From contig JARLJH010000023.1 of the NCBI GenBank assembly GCA_031291305.1, positions 124,001 through 188,000 of the forward strand: a stretch of 64,000 bases of DNA. Reading direction: 5' to 3'. Shown here piece after piece: positions 43,018-52,261 of this stretch. Position numbers and translations under genes: made by a program. The stretch comes from Rhodoferax sp. Its GTDB lineage: Bacteria > Pseudomonadota > Gammaproteobacteria > Burkholderiales > Burkholderiaceae_C. Every line of letters starts with the position of its first letter. Position 1 is the first letter of the stretch. Below the pieces are notes generated by a model. The model saw nothing but the letters and a program-made list of their open reading frames with translations. It had not been told where the DNA came from and made no database searches.

Positions 43018-43018
43018 A

Positions 43019-44044
43019 TCAGCCTTTGGGGTACTTGATGTTGGCCTTTTTCGCGAATTCGTTGGTGTAAATCGCTTTCAGGTCGATCTTGGCTGCGGCG
43101 AGTTTGGCGTCCACGCTGGACAAGGCCCTGAAGGCGGTTTGTGCACCTTTTTCTGGGAACATGCCGTCTGGAGACAAGGCCTTTTTGGCGGCCAGAAAGG
43201 CATCAATGTATACCGCGCGGTCACCCAGCAGATAGCCCTCGGGCACGGCCTTGATGATGTCGGTCGCGCCAGCGTTCTGGATCCACTTGTCGGCACGCAC
43301 CATGGCGTTGGTCAGCGCCTGTACCGTGGCCGGGTTCTTGTCCAGGAACGCTTGCGGCGCATACAGGCAACCAGCAGGCATGGGGCCGCCAAATACCTTC
43401 TCGGACTCGCTCATGGTACGGGTGTCAGAGATGATTTTTAAGTCGCCTGCGCGTTGCAGCAAAGTGATCACCGGGTCCAGATTGCTCATTGCGTCGATCT
43501 GGCCCGAGTGCATGGCGGCAACCGCGCCGCTACCCGTGCCCACGCCAATGAAGCTGACATCGGTTGGTTTGAGACCGACCTTGGCGAGTACGAAGTTGGC
43601 CATCACGTTGGTGGAACTGCCGGGAGCTGACACGCCGATCTTCTTGCCCTTGAGGTCGGCCACGCCCTTGTAATTGGGCATGGTCTTGGGGTTGATGCCC
43701 AGCACAATCTGCGGCGCGGCACCCTGCAACACAAAGGCACGCATGAACTGGCCCTTGAACTGCATGTTGATGGTGTGCTCGAACGCGCCCGACACCACAT
43801 CGGCACTGCCGCCCACCACCGCCTGCAAGGCCTTGGAGCCCCCGGCAAAGTCGACGATGCTCACGTCAAGTCCTTCGTCTTTGAAGTAGCCCAACTGCTC
43901 CGCAATGGTCAGTGGCAGGTAGTACAGCAGGTTCTTGCCGCCGACCGCGAGCGTGACTTTGGTTTTCTCGAGGGTTTGCGCGGAAGTCCACAATGGCAGG
44001 GTGGCTGCGGCAAGGCCGCTGGCCAGAAGATGGCGTCTCAGCAT
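43019..44044 (-). CDS. ABC transporter substrate-binding protein (NMT1/THI5-like, SsuA/TauA type)
   Basis: A 341-residue periplasmic binding protein with an N-terminal signal peptide (LLASGLAAATLPLWTSAQ). Family blocks are PLTIAEQLGYFKDEGLDVSIVDF, GGSADVVSGAFEHT and GKKIGVSAPGSSTN. It is the first gene of the transporter operon. The ligand is not predictable from sequence reading. Confidence 0.9.
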   Translation of the reverse strand: MLRRHLLASGLAAATLPLWTSAQTLEKTKVTLAVGGKNLLYYLPLTIAEQLGYFKDEGLDVSIVDFAGGSKALQAVVGGSADVVSGAFEHTINMQFKGQFMRAFVLQGAAPQIVLGINPKTMPNYKGVADLKGKKIGVSAPGSSTNVMANFVLAKVGLKPTDVSFIGVGTGSGAVAAMHSGQIDAMSNLDPVITLLQRAGDLKIISDTRTMSESEKVFGGPMPAGCLYAPQAFLDKNPATVQALTNAMVRADKWIQNAGATDIIKAVPEGYLLGDRAVYIDAFLAAKKALSPDGMFPEKGAQTAFRALSSVDAKLAAAKIDLKAIYTNEFAKKANIKYPKG

Positions 44045-44093
44045 GGTGTTGTCTCCAGTAGTTTTTTGATGGTCAGACGGTGTCAGTGACCCG

Positions 44094-45269
44094 TCAGACC
44101 TTGATCATACTGCCGTGTTTTTGTCGTCTGACCAGCCAGATGAGCGCAGCGCCGGTGATAGCCACGGGAATCAGCGATCCGGTATTGAGCAGCTGCCAAC
44201 CTTGCGTGGTCACCAACACGCCTGAGGCAAACGAGGTGACCGCTGTGGTGGCAAAGACAAAGAAGTTCAATGCACCCTGGGCGCGGTCCTTTTCCGCTGG
44301 CGTGTAGGTCTGTAGCGACAGCGTGGTACTGCCGGTAAACAGGAAATTCCAGCCCACGCCCAGCAGGATCAGAGCCACCAGAAACTGGTTCAAATCCACA
44401 CCCGACAGGGCCACGAGGATGCACAGCAGGTTGAGCACCACACCGATGCCCATGATTGGCATCACACCAAAACGCTTGATCAGGTGCCCGGTGACAAAGC
44501 CGGGCGCAAACATACCGATCACATGCCATTCCAGCACCAACGCGGCATCACTGAACGGCAGATGGCACTGCTGCATGGCCAGCGGGGTGGCCGCCATCAG
44601 CAAATTCATCACGCCAAAGCCCAAAGCGCCCGTCAGTGCGGCCACGATGAACGTCGGCTGGCGCATGATGTCTCGTAACGGGCGACCCTCGACAGTCACT
44701 TTCTTGGCAGGCAAAGGCGGAAAGCGGATGAAAGCCAGCACCGCCATCGACAGCAGCGCCACGCCAGCCAGCGCCAGATACGCCCCCATGAATGGCACCG
44801 CCGTCAGGCTGCGTGTCTGCGCGGCCAGATTGGGCCCAGCCACCGCACCGATGAGTCCGCCAGCCATGACCAGCGACACGGCTTTTTCGCGAAAGCCGCT
44901 GCCCGCCAGCTCGGCCGCGGCAAAGCGGTATAGGTTGCCGTTGGCGTTGTAGTAGCCCGCCACCAGCGTTGAGGTGCACAGCAGCCAGAAGTTGTGGCTG
45001 GCCGCTGCATAGGCACACAGCAAGGCGCTGGCCAGCGCTACCCCCAGCCCGATCTGGAATGATGCCTTCCGGCCAAAGCGGTGCTGCGTCCTGGCCACCA
45101 GCCCGGTGGAAAAGGCACCACCCACCACATAGCCCATCACCGGTAGCGTGGCCATCCAGCCCAGAGGCGCAAGACTGAAGCCCACCAGCCCGTTGATGGC
45201 AATAAAGGTCACGTTGTTGGTCAGGAACAAGCCCTGGCAGATGGCCAGCAGCCAGAGGTTTCGGTTCAT
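44094..45269 (-). CDS. MFS transporter
   Basis: A 391-residue protein with about 12 hydrophobic helices. The start is set at ATG 45269 (MNRNLWLLAICQGLFLTNNV), where the first helix begins; upstream codons belong to non-family sequence. The loop ARTQHRFGRKASFQIGLG is a normal MFS 2-3 loop. It is 49 bp upstream of the ABC operon on the same strand and may be linked to it. Confidence 0.82.
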   Translation of the reverse strand: MNRNLWLLAICQGLFLTNNVTFIAINGLVGFSLAPLGWMATLPVMGYVVGGAFSTGLVARTQHRFGRKASFQIGLGVALASALLCAYAAASHNFWLLCTSTLVAGYYNANGNLYRFAAAELAGSGFREKAVSLVMAGGLIGAVAGPNLAAQTRSLTAVPFMGAYLALAGVALLSMAVLAFIRFPPLPAKKVTVEGRPLRDIMRQPTFIVAALTGALGFGVMNLLMAATPLAMQQCHLPFSDAALVLEWHVIGMFAPGFVTGHLIKRFGVMPIMGIGVVLNLLCILVALSGVDLNQFLVALILLGVGWNFLFTGSTTLSLQTYTPAEKDRAQGALNFFVFATTAVTSFASGVLVTTQGWQLLNTGSLIPVAITGAALIWLVRRQKHGSMIKV

Positions 45270-45338
45270 GGAGGTGCGGGTAGATGCTGTGGTAGAGACA
45301 TTGTCACGGCACCCGAAAGTCAATAAAAAATAAGGGCC

Positions 45339-45385
45339 ATTTTGGCATGTAGCCCTTATACATAAAGGGCATACAGCTATCAAAA
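45339..45385. repeat. Dispersed palindromic repeat, TAT-centre type
   Basis: Reads ATTTTGGCATGTAGCCCTTA then TACATAAAGGGCATACAGCT and ATCAAAA, between the MFS and cupin genes. Confidence 0.7.
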
Positions 45386-45428
45386 ACGTAACTTTTGCTG
45401 CTGTTGCGGCCAGACCGCCAGCCCGGCG

Positions 45429-45932
45429 TCAGCGTGTGAGGTCGGTGATAGTCTGCCGGTGCTGCGGAAAGGCTGCCAGCAACGCAGCCCGGTCGGCCAT
45501 CGAAAAATCCGCAAAATCAAATCCGGGCGCCACGGTGCAACCCACCAGCGAGAAAGCGCCATTGCCAGCCACGCGCGCGGCAAACCAGGTGTCGGCGGGC
45601 ACCACGTGTTGAAAAACCTCGCCGTGCAACAGGTCCGGCCCCAGGCGGGTGCAGCGCATTTGACCGTTTTCAGCAAGTTCCAGCACCTCCAAGGCATGGC
45701 CTGCGTAAAAGTGCCACATTTCGTCGGAACGAATCTTGTGAAACGCCGAAAAGTTGCCTTGCTCCAGCAAGAAGTAAATCCCGGTGCTGATGTTCCTTGA
45801 AGCCAGCTCAGCGCTGCCTGGGCGGGCGACATCCATCACCTGTGCGCTGCGATAGGTTTCCTTGAAATAGCCGCCCTCGGGATGCGGCTGCATCTGCAGG
45901 GTCTGAACATAGCTTTGCGCTGTCGGTACCAT
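45429..45932 (-). CDS. Cupin_5 (DUF985) family protein
   Basis: A 167-residue cupin. Typical family features are LQMQPHPEGGYFKETYRS, the strand STGIYFLLEQGNFSAFHKIRSDEMWHFYAG, and the terminal VGCTVAPGFDFADFSM. Members are sugar-binding or epimerase-like beta-barrel proteins of unsettled function. The start is ATG 45932. It lies 13 bp after the LLM oxidoreductase gene and is probably co-transcribed. Confidence 0.9.
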   Translation of the reverse strand: MVPTAQSYVQTLQMQPHPEGGYFKETYRSAQVMDVARPGSAELASRNISTGIYFLLEQGNFSAFHKIRSDEMWHFYAGHALEVLELAENGQMRCTRLGPDLLHGEVFQHVVPADTWFAARVAGNGAFSLVGCTVAPGFDFADFSMADRAALLAAFPQHRQTITDLTR

Positions 45933-45945
45933 CGGGAAAGCCGTC

Positions 45946-46962
45946 CTACGCCACGACGGGTGCAGTGCCACAGGCCGCCGCCGCCATGTCGAGCGAGCGT
46001 AGGCGCAGCGCCGGGTCAAACACGTCGCACACCAGCATCAATTCATCGGCCTGGGTGGCCTGCACAAACGCTTGCAGACCCGCGTGCACCTTTTCTGGCC
46101 CGCCAATCACCGCAGCCGCCAGAAAGTCGCCAATGGCGGCACGTTCTTGCGGGTGCAGCGTCCCCATGAACTGTTCGACGGGTGGTTTCAGCCGTTGCCG
46201 GTCTCCGGTCAAGATGCCCAGAACGCGCTGGTAAGTGCTGCTGGCTAGAAACTCGGCTTCTTCGTCGGAGGGCGCTGCAATCAGCGGCAAACCAACCATC
46301 ACATAGGGCTGGCTCAGTGTCTTTGAGGGCCGAAACAGCGCGCGGTACAGGTCCAGCGCCTGATACAACAGGCGTGGTGCGAAGTGCGCTGCAAACGCAT
46401 AGGGCAACCCGCGCTCGGCAGCGAGTTGGGCCGAAAACAGGCTGGAACCCAGCAGCCAAATGGGTACGTTGGTGCCCGCGCCGGGCATCGCCACAATCCC
46501 CTGGCCGGGCTGCTCCGGCCCCAACAGGCGCTGCAACTCGGCCACATCGCGCGGGAAGTCCTGCTCGGTCTCTGGGCGGTCACGCCGCAGGGCGCGCATG
46601 GTGGCCCGGTCGGTGCCGGGAGCCCGCCCCAGCCCCAGATCAATACGACCTGGATACAACTCGGCCAACGTGCCAAAGGCTTCGGCCACCACCAGTGGCG
46701 CATGGTTGGGCAGCATGATGCCGCCGGAGCCGACGCGAATGCGCTGTGTACCACCCGCAATATGGCCAACCAGTACCGCCGTGGCAGAGCTGGCAATGCC
46801 CGCCATGTTGTGGTGCTCCGCCAGCCAGTAACGGGCAAAGCCCTGTGACTCGGCGTGCTGCGCTGTCTGCAAGGCTATGGCCAAGGCTTGCGCCACGGTG
46901 CCGCCTTCGCGCACAGTCACCAAGTCGAGCATGGAAAGTTTGATCGAGAGAGGAGTTGTCAT
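45946..46962 (-). CDS. LLM class flavin-dependent oxidoreductase
   Basis: A 338-residue luciferase-like TIM-barrel protein. The motifs [33 protein letters not shown] and [13 protein letters not shown] are standard for the MsnO8-type subgroup. The start is chosen at ATG 46962; an in-frame ATG at 46998 would add 12 residues. Longer in-frame extension runs into the tRNA gene and is not real. Substrate unknown. Confidence 0.9.
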   Translation of the reverse strand: MTTPLSIKLSMLDLVTVREGGTVAQALAIALQTAQHAESQGFARYWLAEHHNMAGIASSATAVLVGHIAGGTQRIRVGSGGIMLPNHAPLVVAEAFGTLAELYPGRIDLGLGRAPGTDRATMRALRRDRPETEQDFPRDVAELQRLLGPEQPGQGIVAMPGAGTNVPIWLLGSSLFSAQLAAERGLPYAFAAHFAPRLLYQALDLYRALFRPSKTLSQPYVMVGLPLIAAPSDEEAEFLASSTYQRVLGILTGDRQRLKPPVEQFMGTLHPQERAAIGDFLAAAVIGGPEKVHAGLQAFVQATQADELMLVCDVFDPALRLRSLDMAAAACGTAPVVA

Positions 46963-47040
46963 ATCGGGTGTTGCATCCTGATTCAGGTGTTGTCCCATGG
47001 AGTATGTCGCTTCCCGAGAACAAGCGCTGACCCCAATGAA

Positions 47041-47075
47041 AAAGCCTTTGTAAATCATCCATTTACAAAGGCTTT
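47041..47075 (-). terminator. Rho-independent terminator of tRNA-Ala
   Basis: A perfect 14 bp stem (AAAGCCTTTGTAAA paired with TTTACAAAGGCTTT) around a 7-base loop, continuing into a run of five T on the minus strand. It begins 6 bp downstream of the tRNA 3' end. Confidence 0.85.
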
Positions 47076-47081
47076 CCATGG

Positions 47082-47157
47082 TGGTGGAGAGGATGAGGAT
47101 CGAACTCACGACCTCTACATTGCGAACGTAGCGCTCTCCCAACTGAGCTACCCCCCC
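47082..47157 (-). tRNA. tRNA-Ala (anticodon CGC)
   Basis: A 76-base cloverleaf with encoded CCA. The acceptor stem is GGGGGGG with CCTCTCC and includes the G3-U70 pair that specifies alanine. D-arm GCTCAGTTGGGAGAGC, anticodon arm CTACG-TTCGCAA-TGTAG with CGC at 34-36 (reads GCG), and T-arm with GTTCGATCC are all present. Confidence 0.95.
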
Positions 47158-47353
47158 AAACAGGCTGCAGTCTATCAATTTCCGGCGAAATTTCAAGCCA
47201 GCCAGTGCGTTGGCCTGACACGCACGCTGCGTTGTATGGCGATGCCGACCTATTTGACGCTTGCTTGACCTACATCATTAGCCGAACTTGGGCACGTGGT
47301 TACCCTCGGCGGTCGACCAAATGGGCGTTACTACCAGCGCCAAACCCGAGCCT

Positions 47354-48412
47354 ATGAATGCCGCTATTGACCCTTCTTTGACGCTTGCGCCCGAGGCCAG
47401 AACCCTGGATGCGATGGAACTGGTGTGTCCTGCCGGGAGCCTGCCCGCGCTCAAAGCCGCCGTGGACAACGGTGCTGATTGCGTTTATCTGGGCTTTCGC
47501 GACGCCACCAACGCACGCAACTTCGCTGGCCTGAACTTTGACGCAGCCGCCATCGCCACCGGTATCCGCTATGCGCATGACCGGGGCCGCAAAGTGTTTG
47601 TCGCACTCAATACCTACCCGCAAGCCGCCAAGGCCGATGTCTGGCGCAGCGCGGTTGACAAGGCTGCTGACAGCGGGGTCGATGCCATCATCCTGGCCGA
47701 CCCAGGGCTGATGGCCTATGCCGTCAAACACCAGCCGCAACTGCGTCTGCATTTGTCGGTGCAGGGTTCAGCCACCAATTACGAGGCACTGGATTTTTAT
47801 TACCAGCACTTTTGTATCTCCCGCGCGGTGCTGCCACGCGTGTTGTCCATGACACAGGTTGAACAGGTGCTGGAGAAAACCCCCATCGAGATTGAGGTGT
47901 TTGGCTTCGGCAGCCTGTGCGTGATGGTGGAAGGGCGCTGCGCACTGTCCAGCTATGTCACCGGAGAAGCCCCCAACAGCAACGGTGTGTGTTCGCCCCC
48001 CAAGGCCGTGCGCTGGGTCGAAACGCCGCAAGGCCGCGAGTCGCGCCTGAATGGTGTGCTGATCGACCGCTACGCGCCGGGCGAAAACGCCGGTTACCCG
48101 ACGCTGTGCAAAGGCCGTTTTGACGTCGAAGACGACCACAATTACTATGCCATCGAAGAACCCACCAGCCTCAACACTCTGAGCTTGTTGCCGCAATTGA
48201 TGAAGATCGGCGTGCGCGCCATCAAGATCGAAGGCCGCCAGCGCAGCCCGGCTTACGTGGCACAGGTCACCAAAGTCTGGCGCCAAGCCATTGACAGCTG
48301 CCGCGAGAACCCGCACCGCTACACCGCCAAACCGGCCTGGGTCAGCGATTTGGACAAGGTGGCCGAAGGCCAGCAGCACACGCTGGGCGCCTACCACCGG
48401 CCCTGGAAGTGA
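47354..48412 (+). CDS. ubiU: UbiU, O2-independent ubiquinone hydroxylation protein
   Basis: About 352 residues of the U32 peptidase-like family. Similarity to UbiU starts at MELVCPAGSLPALKAAVDNG (ATG 47414), so the first about 20 residues from the ATG at 47354 may not be translated. The [4Fe-4S] cysteines are in FGSLCVMVEGRCALSSYV, GVCSPPKAVRW and TLCKGRFDV. UbiU with UbiV hydroxylates the quinone ring without O2. First gene of ubiUVT-ubiX-ubiD. Confidence 0.93.
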   Translation: MNAAIDPSLTLAPEARTLDAMELVCPAGSLPALKAAVDNGADCVYLGFRDATNARNFAGLNFDAAAIATGIRYAHDRGRKVFVALNTYPQAAKADVWRSAVDKAADSGVDAIILADPGLMAYAVKHQPQLRLHLSVQGSATNYEALDFYYQHFCISRAVLPRVLSMTQVEQVLEKTPIEIEVFGFGSLCVMVEGRCALSSYVTGEAPNSNGVCSPPKAVRWVETPQGRESRLNGVLIDRYAPGENAGYPTLCKGRFDVEDDHNYYAIEEPTSLNTLSLLPQLMKIGVRAIKIEGRQRSPAYVAQVTKVWRQAIDSCRENPHRYTAKPAWVSDLDKVAEGQQHTLGAYHRPWK

Positions 48413-48424
48413 TGGACGCCCGAA

Positions 48425-48490
48425 AACCCGCCCTGGCGTCGTTGCGCCGCCTTGTCGTACAAGCGCGTACTGCCTGCGGCGGCGCGCCTA
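48425..48490. repeat. GC-rich inverted repeat between ubiU and ubiV
   Basis: Arms TGCGCCGCC and GGCGGCGCG flank a core with GTAC units (TTGTCGTACAAGCGCGTACT). The core resembles the element inside the AmgK-like gene (TTGTCGCTGCGCGTACTG). It could be a second dispersed repeat family. Confidence 0.4.
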
Positions 48491-48536
48491 GCCAGGACGG
48501 CTTTGCGCGCGTCCGCAACTCTTTGGTATTTTTCCT

Positions 48537-49442
48537 ATGAAGCTCTCCTTAGGTCCTCTTCTTTATTACTGGTCACGCGAGCAAGTACTAGCCTTTTACG
48601 AATCAGTCGCCACCAGCCCGGTGGACATCGTTTACCTGGGCGAGGCCGTGTGTTCACGGCGCCATGAATTGCGACTGGCTGACTGGCTGGATATCGCCAG
48701 GAAGCTGCGCGATGCGGGCAAAGAGGTGGTGCTGTCCACCCAGGTGCTGATCGAATCCGGCGCCGATGTCACCGTGCTGCACAAGATCGCCGAGAACGGC
48801 GAATTTATGGTCGAAGCCAACGACATGGGCGCGGTTCACTGCGTTGCGGGTAAGGTGCCGTTTGTCGGCGGGCCGCATCTCAACATCTACAACCTACCCA
48901 CGCTGCAATGGATGGCCCCACTGGGCATGCACCGCTGGGTGCTGCCGCTGGAGTTGGGTCGTGATGATCTGGCTCTGATGCAACAGAGCCGCCCCGCGGG
49001 CCTGCAAACCGAGGTGTTTGCTTTTGGCCGCATGCCACTGGCGTTCTCGGCCCGCTGCTTCACGGCCCGCCATGCCAACTTACCCAAGGACGATTGCCAG
49101 TTCAAGTGCATGGATCACCCCGACGGCTTGCTGATGCGCACGCAGGAGAGCGAAGCGTTTCTGGTGCTCAACGGCATCCAGACCCAGTCCGCGCGCGTCC
49201 ATAACCTGCTGCCCGAGGTGGACGCCCTACGCGCCTTGGGTGTCGATGTGCTGCGCATCAGCCCGCAATCAACGCACACGCTACGCATCGTCGAGCTGTT
49301 CCACGGTGTGATGCGCGGGCAACTGGCCGCGCCCCAGGCTAAGGCCGAACTGCAAACCCTGATGCCCGAGAAATCCTGCAACGGCTATTGGTATGGAAAA
49401 CCCGGTCTGGAGCAGGTGGCACCCGAGTTAACCAGCGCCTGA
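48537..49442 (+). CDS. ubiV: UbiV, O2-independent ubiquinone hydroxylation protein
   Basis: A 301-residue partner of UbiU in the same family. It begins [19 protein letters not shown], and the FeS cysteines are seen in [10 protein letters not shown] and in [21 protein letters not shown]. The heterodimer with UbiU is needed for ubiquinone synthesis in low oxygen. It is separated from ubiU by 124 bp containing a GC-rich inverted repeat. Confidence 0.93.
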   Translation: MKLSLGPLLYYWSREQVLAFYESVATSPVDIVYLGEAVCSRRHELRLADWLDIARKLRDAGKEVVLSTQVLIESGADVTVLHKIAENGEFMVEANDMGAVHCVAGKVPFVGGPHLNIYNLPTLQWMAPLGMHRWVLPLELGRDDLALMQQSRPAGLQTEVFAFGRMPLAFSARCFTARHANLPKDDCQFKCMDHPDGLLMRTQESEAFLVLNGIQTQSARVHNLLPEVDALRALGVDVLRISPQSTHTLRIVELFHGVMRGQLAAPQAKAELQTLMPEKSCNGYWYGKPGLEQVAPELTSA

Positions 49443-49470
49443 CCCCATTTGACATTTTTGAGGACGCATC

Positions 49471-49965
49471 ATGCAAGCATCACCTTTCGTTCTGCCCAAA
49501 CCGGTTGGCAAGCTGCTCGGCCGTCTGCCGCCGCTCCCGGGCTCGATGCTGTTTGTCACCGGCCTGAACGTGGCGCTGGCCAAACAGCTGGCCCCCGATG
49601 TGACCGAGATGCTGGTCGGCAAGAAGCTGCGCCTGTGCGTTACTGATGCACAGTGGGCGTTTGACTTTGAGTGGAAGCATGGACGCTTTATGGCCAGCAA
49701 GAACCCCGGCACCGCCGACCTGACCATCAGCGCCAGCGCCTATGACTTTGTGCTGCTGGCACGCCGTCAGGAGGACCCGGACACGCTGTTCTTCAGCCGC
49801 CGTCTGGCCATGGAGGGCGACACCGAGCTCGGCCTGCTGGTCAAAAACACCATCGACGCCATCGAACTGCCGGTGTTCAACGTGGCGCAACTGCACCCGC
49901 GCCACGTGATGGCGCAGGCGCGTGAGCATTTGATGTCGCGTTTGGCCAGCCTGCGGCCGCGCTGA
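49471..49965 (+). CDS. ubiT: UbiT, SCP2-domain ubiquinone biosynthesis accessory factor
   Basis: A 164-residue SCP2-type lipid-binding protein. Key blocks are LRLCVTDAQWAFDFEW, TADLTISASAYDFVLLARRQEDPDTLFFSRRLAMEGDTELGL, and a C-terminal NVAQLHPRHV. UbiT is the anaerobic counterpart of UbiJ, holding hydrophobic ubiquinone intermediates. It lies 28 bp after ubiV. Confidence 0.92.
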   Translation: MQASPFVLPKPVGKLLGRLPPLPGSMLFVTGLNVALAKQLAPDVTEMLVGKKLRLCVTDAQWAFDFEWKHGRFMASKNPGTADLTISASAYDFVLLARRQEDPDTLFFSRRLAMEGDTELGLLVKNTIDAIELPVFNVAQLHPRHVMAQAREHLMSRLASLRPR

Positions 49966-49971
49966 GAATCC

Positions 49972-50565
49972 ATGACCGAATTAGCACCCCTGGGGGCGAC
50001 GCCCAAGCGCATCGTTGTGGCCATCTCGGGCGCCAGCGGTGCGGTGTACGGCGTGCGCCTGCTGCAAGTGCTGCGCGAGATGCCCGGTGTGCAAACCCAC
50101 TTGACCGTGTCCGAGGCCGGTTGGCTCAACGTGCGGCAAGAACTGGACATGCCCCGCAGCGCCGTCGAAGCGCTGGCTGACCAGGTGTACCCGGTGCATG
50201 ACATTGGCGCAGCGTTGGCCAGCGGCTCGTTCCAATGCGACGGCATGGTCATCGCGCCGTGCTCCATGCGCACGCTGGCGGCGGTGGCGCACGGTCTGTC
50301 TGACAACCTGATCACCCGCGCCGCCGACGTGATGCTCAAAGAGCGCCGCCGCCTGATCCTGATGGTGCGCGAAACGCCTTTGAACCTGGCGCACCTGCGC
50401 AACATGACCAGCGTGACCGAGATGGGCGGCATCATCTTCCCGCCAGTGCCCGCGTTCTATCAAAAGCCGCAAAGCATCGCCGAGATGGTTGACCACACGG
50501 TTAGCCGCGTGGTCGATCTGCTGGGCCTGTCGCAAGCCCCTAGCCCACGCTGGACCGGGCTGTAG
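49972..50565 (+). CDS. ubiX: UbiX, flavin prenyltransferase
   Basis: A 197-residue enzyme making prenylated FMN for UbiD. Family blocks are ISGASGAVYGVRLL, MVIAPCSMRTLAAVAHGLSDNLITRAADVMLKERR, and GGIIFPPVPAFYQKP. It starts 6 bp after ubiT and precedes ubiD by 76 bp, coupling cofactor supply and decarboxylation. Confidence 0.95.
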   Translation: MTELAPLGATPKRIVVAISGASGAVYGVRLLQVLREMPGVQTHLTVSEAGWLNVRQELDMPRSAVEALADQVYPVHDIGAALASGSFQCDGMVIAPCSMRTLAAVAHGLSDNLITRAADVMLKERRRLILMVRETPLNLAHLRNMTSVTEMGGIIFPPVPAFYQKPQSIAEMVDHTVSRVVDLLGLSQAPSPRWTGL

Positions 50566-50641
50566 AGCGGGCACTGTCACCCGCTTGTCATCGCGGGCCT
50601 GACCTGCTACTCACGCCACTTTACGAACCCACGCAATCACC

Positions 50642-52126
50642 ATGGCCTATCACGACCTCCGAGACTTCATCACACAGCTCGAACAGATGGGCGAGCTCAA
50701 ACGCGTCAGCGTGCCAGTGTCGCCGCACCTGGAGATGACCGCCCTGTGCGACCGCACCCTGCAAGCGGGCGGCCCAGCGCTGCTGTTCGAGAAACCCACC
50801 GGCCACAACATCCCGGTATTGGGCAACCTGTTTGGCACCACCCGTCGCGTCGCCCTGGGCATGGGCGTCAACGATGTGTCTGAGCTGCGCCAGTTTGGCC
50901 ATGTGTTGGCGACCCTGAAGGAACCGGAAGCACCCAAAGGCTTCAAAGAGCTGATCGGCATGGGCAGCCTCGTCAAGACCTTGTGGAGCATGGCGCCCAA
51001 GGAGCAGCGCAGCGCCCCGTGCCAGGACGTGGTGTGGGAAGGCCAGGACGTGGACCTGGCCAAGCTGCCCATCCAGCACTGCTGGCCCGGCGATGTGGCA
51101 CCGCTGATCACCTGGGGCCTGGTCATCACCCGTGGACCCCTCAAAACCCGACAAAACCTGGGCATCTACCGCCAGCAGGTGCTGGCCCGCAACAAGGTCA
51201 TCATGCGCTGGCTGACGCATCGCGGCGGCGCGCTGGACTTTCGTGACCACGCCAAACAAAACCCCGGCCAGCCTTACCCGGTGTGTGTGGCGCTGGGCGC
51301 TGACCCGGCCACCATCCTCGGCGCGGTGACACCAGTGCCCGATTCTTTAAGCGAATACCAGTTTGCCGGGCTGCTGCGCGGCAGCCGCACCGAACTGGTC
51401 AAGGCGCTGGGCAGCGAGCTTCGCGTGCCAGCCTCAGCCGAGATCGTGCTGGAGGGTCACATCTACCCCGACGCCACGCACAAGAGCGGCTTCGAGCACG
51501 CGCTGGAAGGCCCGTTTGGCGACCACACCGGTTACTACAACGAGCAGGACTGGTTCCCGGTCTTCACCATCGACCGCATCACGCTGCGCCGCGACCCGAT
51601 TTACCACTCCACCTACACCGGCAAACCGCCCGATGAACCCGCCATGCTGGCGCTGGCCTTGAACGAGCTGTTCGTGCCGCTGCTGCAGCGTCAGTACCCC
51701 GAGATCACCGACTTCTACTTGCCTGCTGAGGGTTGCAGCTACCGCATGGCCGTGGTCAGCATCAAAAAAGCCTACCCCGGTCACGCCCGGCGCATCATGT
51801 TTGGTATCTGGAGCTTTTTGCGCCAGTTCATGTACACCAAATTCATCGTGGTGGTGGATGACGACGTCAACCCTCGCGACTGGAAAGAAGTCATCTGGGC
51901 CATCACCACCCGCGTGGACCCGACGCGCGACACCATGCTGGTGGACAACACACCCATCGACTACCTCGACTTTGCCTCACCCGTGAGCGGCCTGGGCAGC
52001 AAGATGGGCATCGACGCCACCAACAAATGGCCCGGCGAAACCCAGCGTGAATGGGGCCAACCCCTGACTATGAGCCCGGAGGTCACAGCCAAGGTTGACC
52101 AGATTTGGCAGACGCTGGGCTTGTAA
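50642..52126 (+). CDS. ubiD: UbiD, 3-octaprenyl-4-hydroxybenzoate decarboxylase
   Basis: A 494-residue prenyl-FMN-dependent decarboxylase of normal length. The N-terminus is [18 protein letters not shown], and the catalytic region has the family blocks [34 protein letters not shown] and [29 protein letters not shown]. It removes the carboxyl group from the prenylated ring. Last gene of the ubiquinone cluster. Confidence 0.95.
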   Translation: MAYHDLRDFITQLEQMGELKRVSVPVSPHLEMTALCDRTLQAGGPALLFEKPTGHNIPVLGNLFGTTRRVALGMGVNDVSELRQFGHVLATLKEPEAPKGFKELIGMGSLVKTLWSMAPKEQRSAPCQDVVWEGQDVDLAKLPIQHCWPGDVAPLITWGLVITRGPLKTRQNLGIYRQQVLARNKVIMRWLTHRGGALDFRDHAKQNPGQPYPVCVALGADPATILGAVTPVPDSLSEYQFAGLLRGSRTELVKALGSELRVPASAEIVLEGHIYPDATHKSGFEHALEGPFGDHTGYYNEQDWFPVFTIDRITLRRDPIYHSTYTGKPPDEPAMLALALNELFVPLLQRQYPEITDFYLPAEGCSYRMAVVSIKKAYPGHARRIMFGIWSFLRQFMYTKFIVVVDDDVNPRDWKEVIWAITTRVDPTRDTMLVDNTPIDYLDFASPVSGLGSKMGIDATNKWPGETQREWGQPLTMSPEVTAKVDQIWQTLGL

Positions 52127-52128
52127 GG

Positions 52129-52176
52129 AAAATTGGCCTCTAGCCCTTATTCAATAAGGGTAAATAGCTATTAAAT
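52129..52176. repeat. Dispersed palindromic repeat, TAT-centre type, after ubiD
   Basis: Reads AAAATTGGCCTCTAGCCCTT then ATTCAATAAGGGTAAATAGC and TATTAAAT. It begins 3 bp after the ubiD stop. Confidence 0.75.
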
Positions 52177-52261
52177 ACATACTGAACGATTGAGGCCAGC
52201 CACGCCACCAAGCTGCGGAAAGCAAACCACTCAGCAGACCAAGGCCTGCCGAGTCGGCAGC

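Noticed and set aside
46963-47196. Longer LLM oxidoreductase frame reaching through the tRNA gene
   Set aside because: It would translate the terminator and tRNA-Ala; the luciferase-like fold starts after ATG 46962.
47288-47353. Longer ubiU reading frame from TTG 47288
   Set aside because: The extra residues have no similarity to UbiU and no ribosome site; family similarity starts at 47414.
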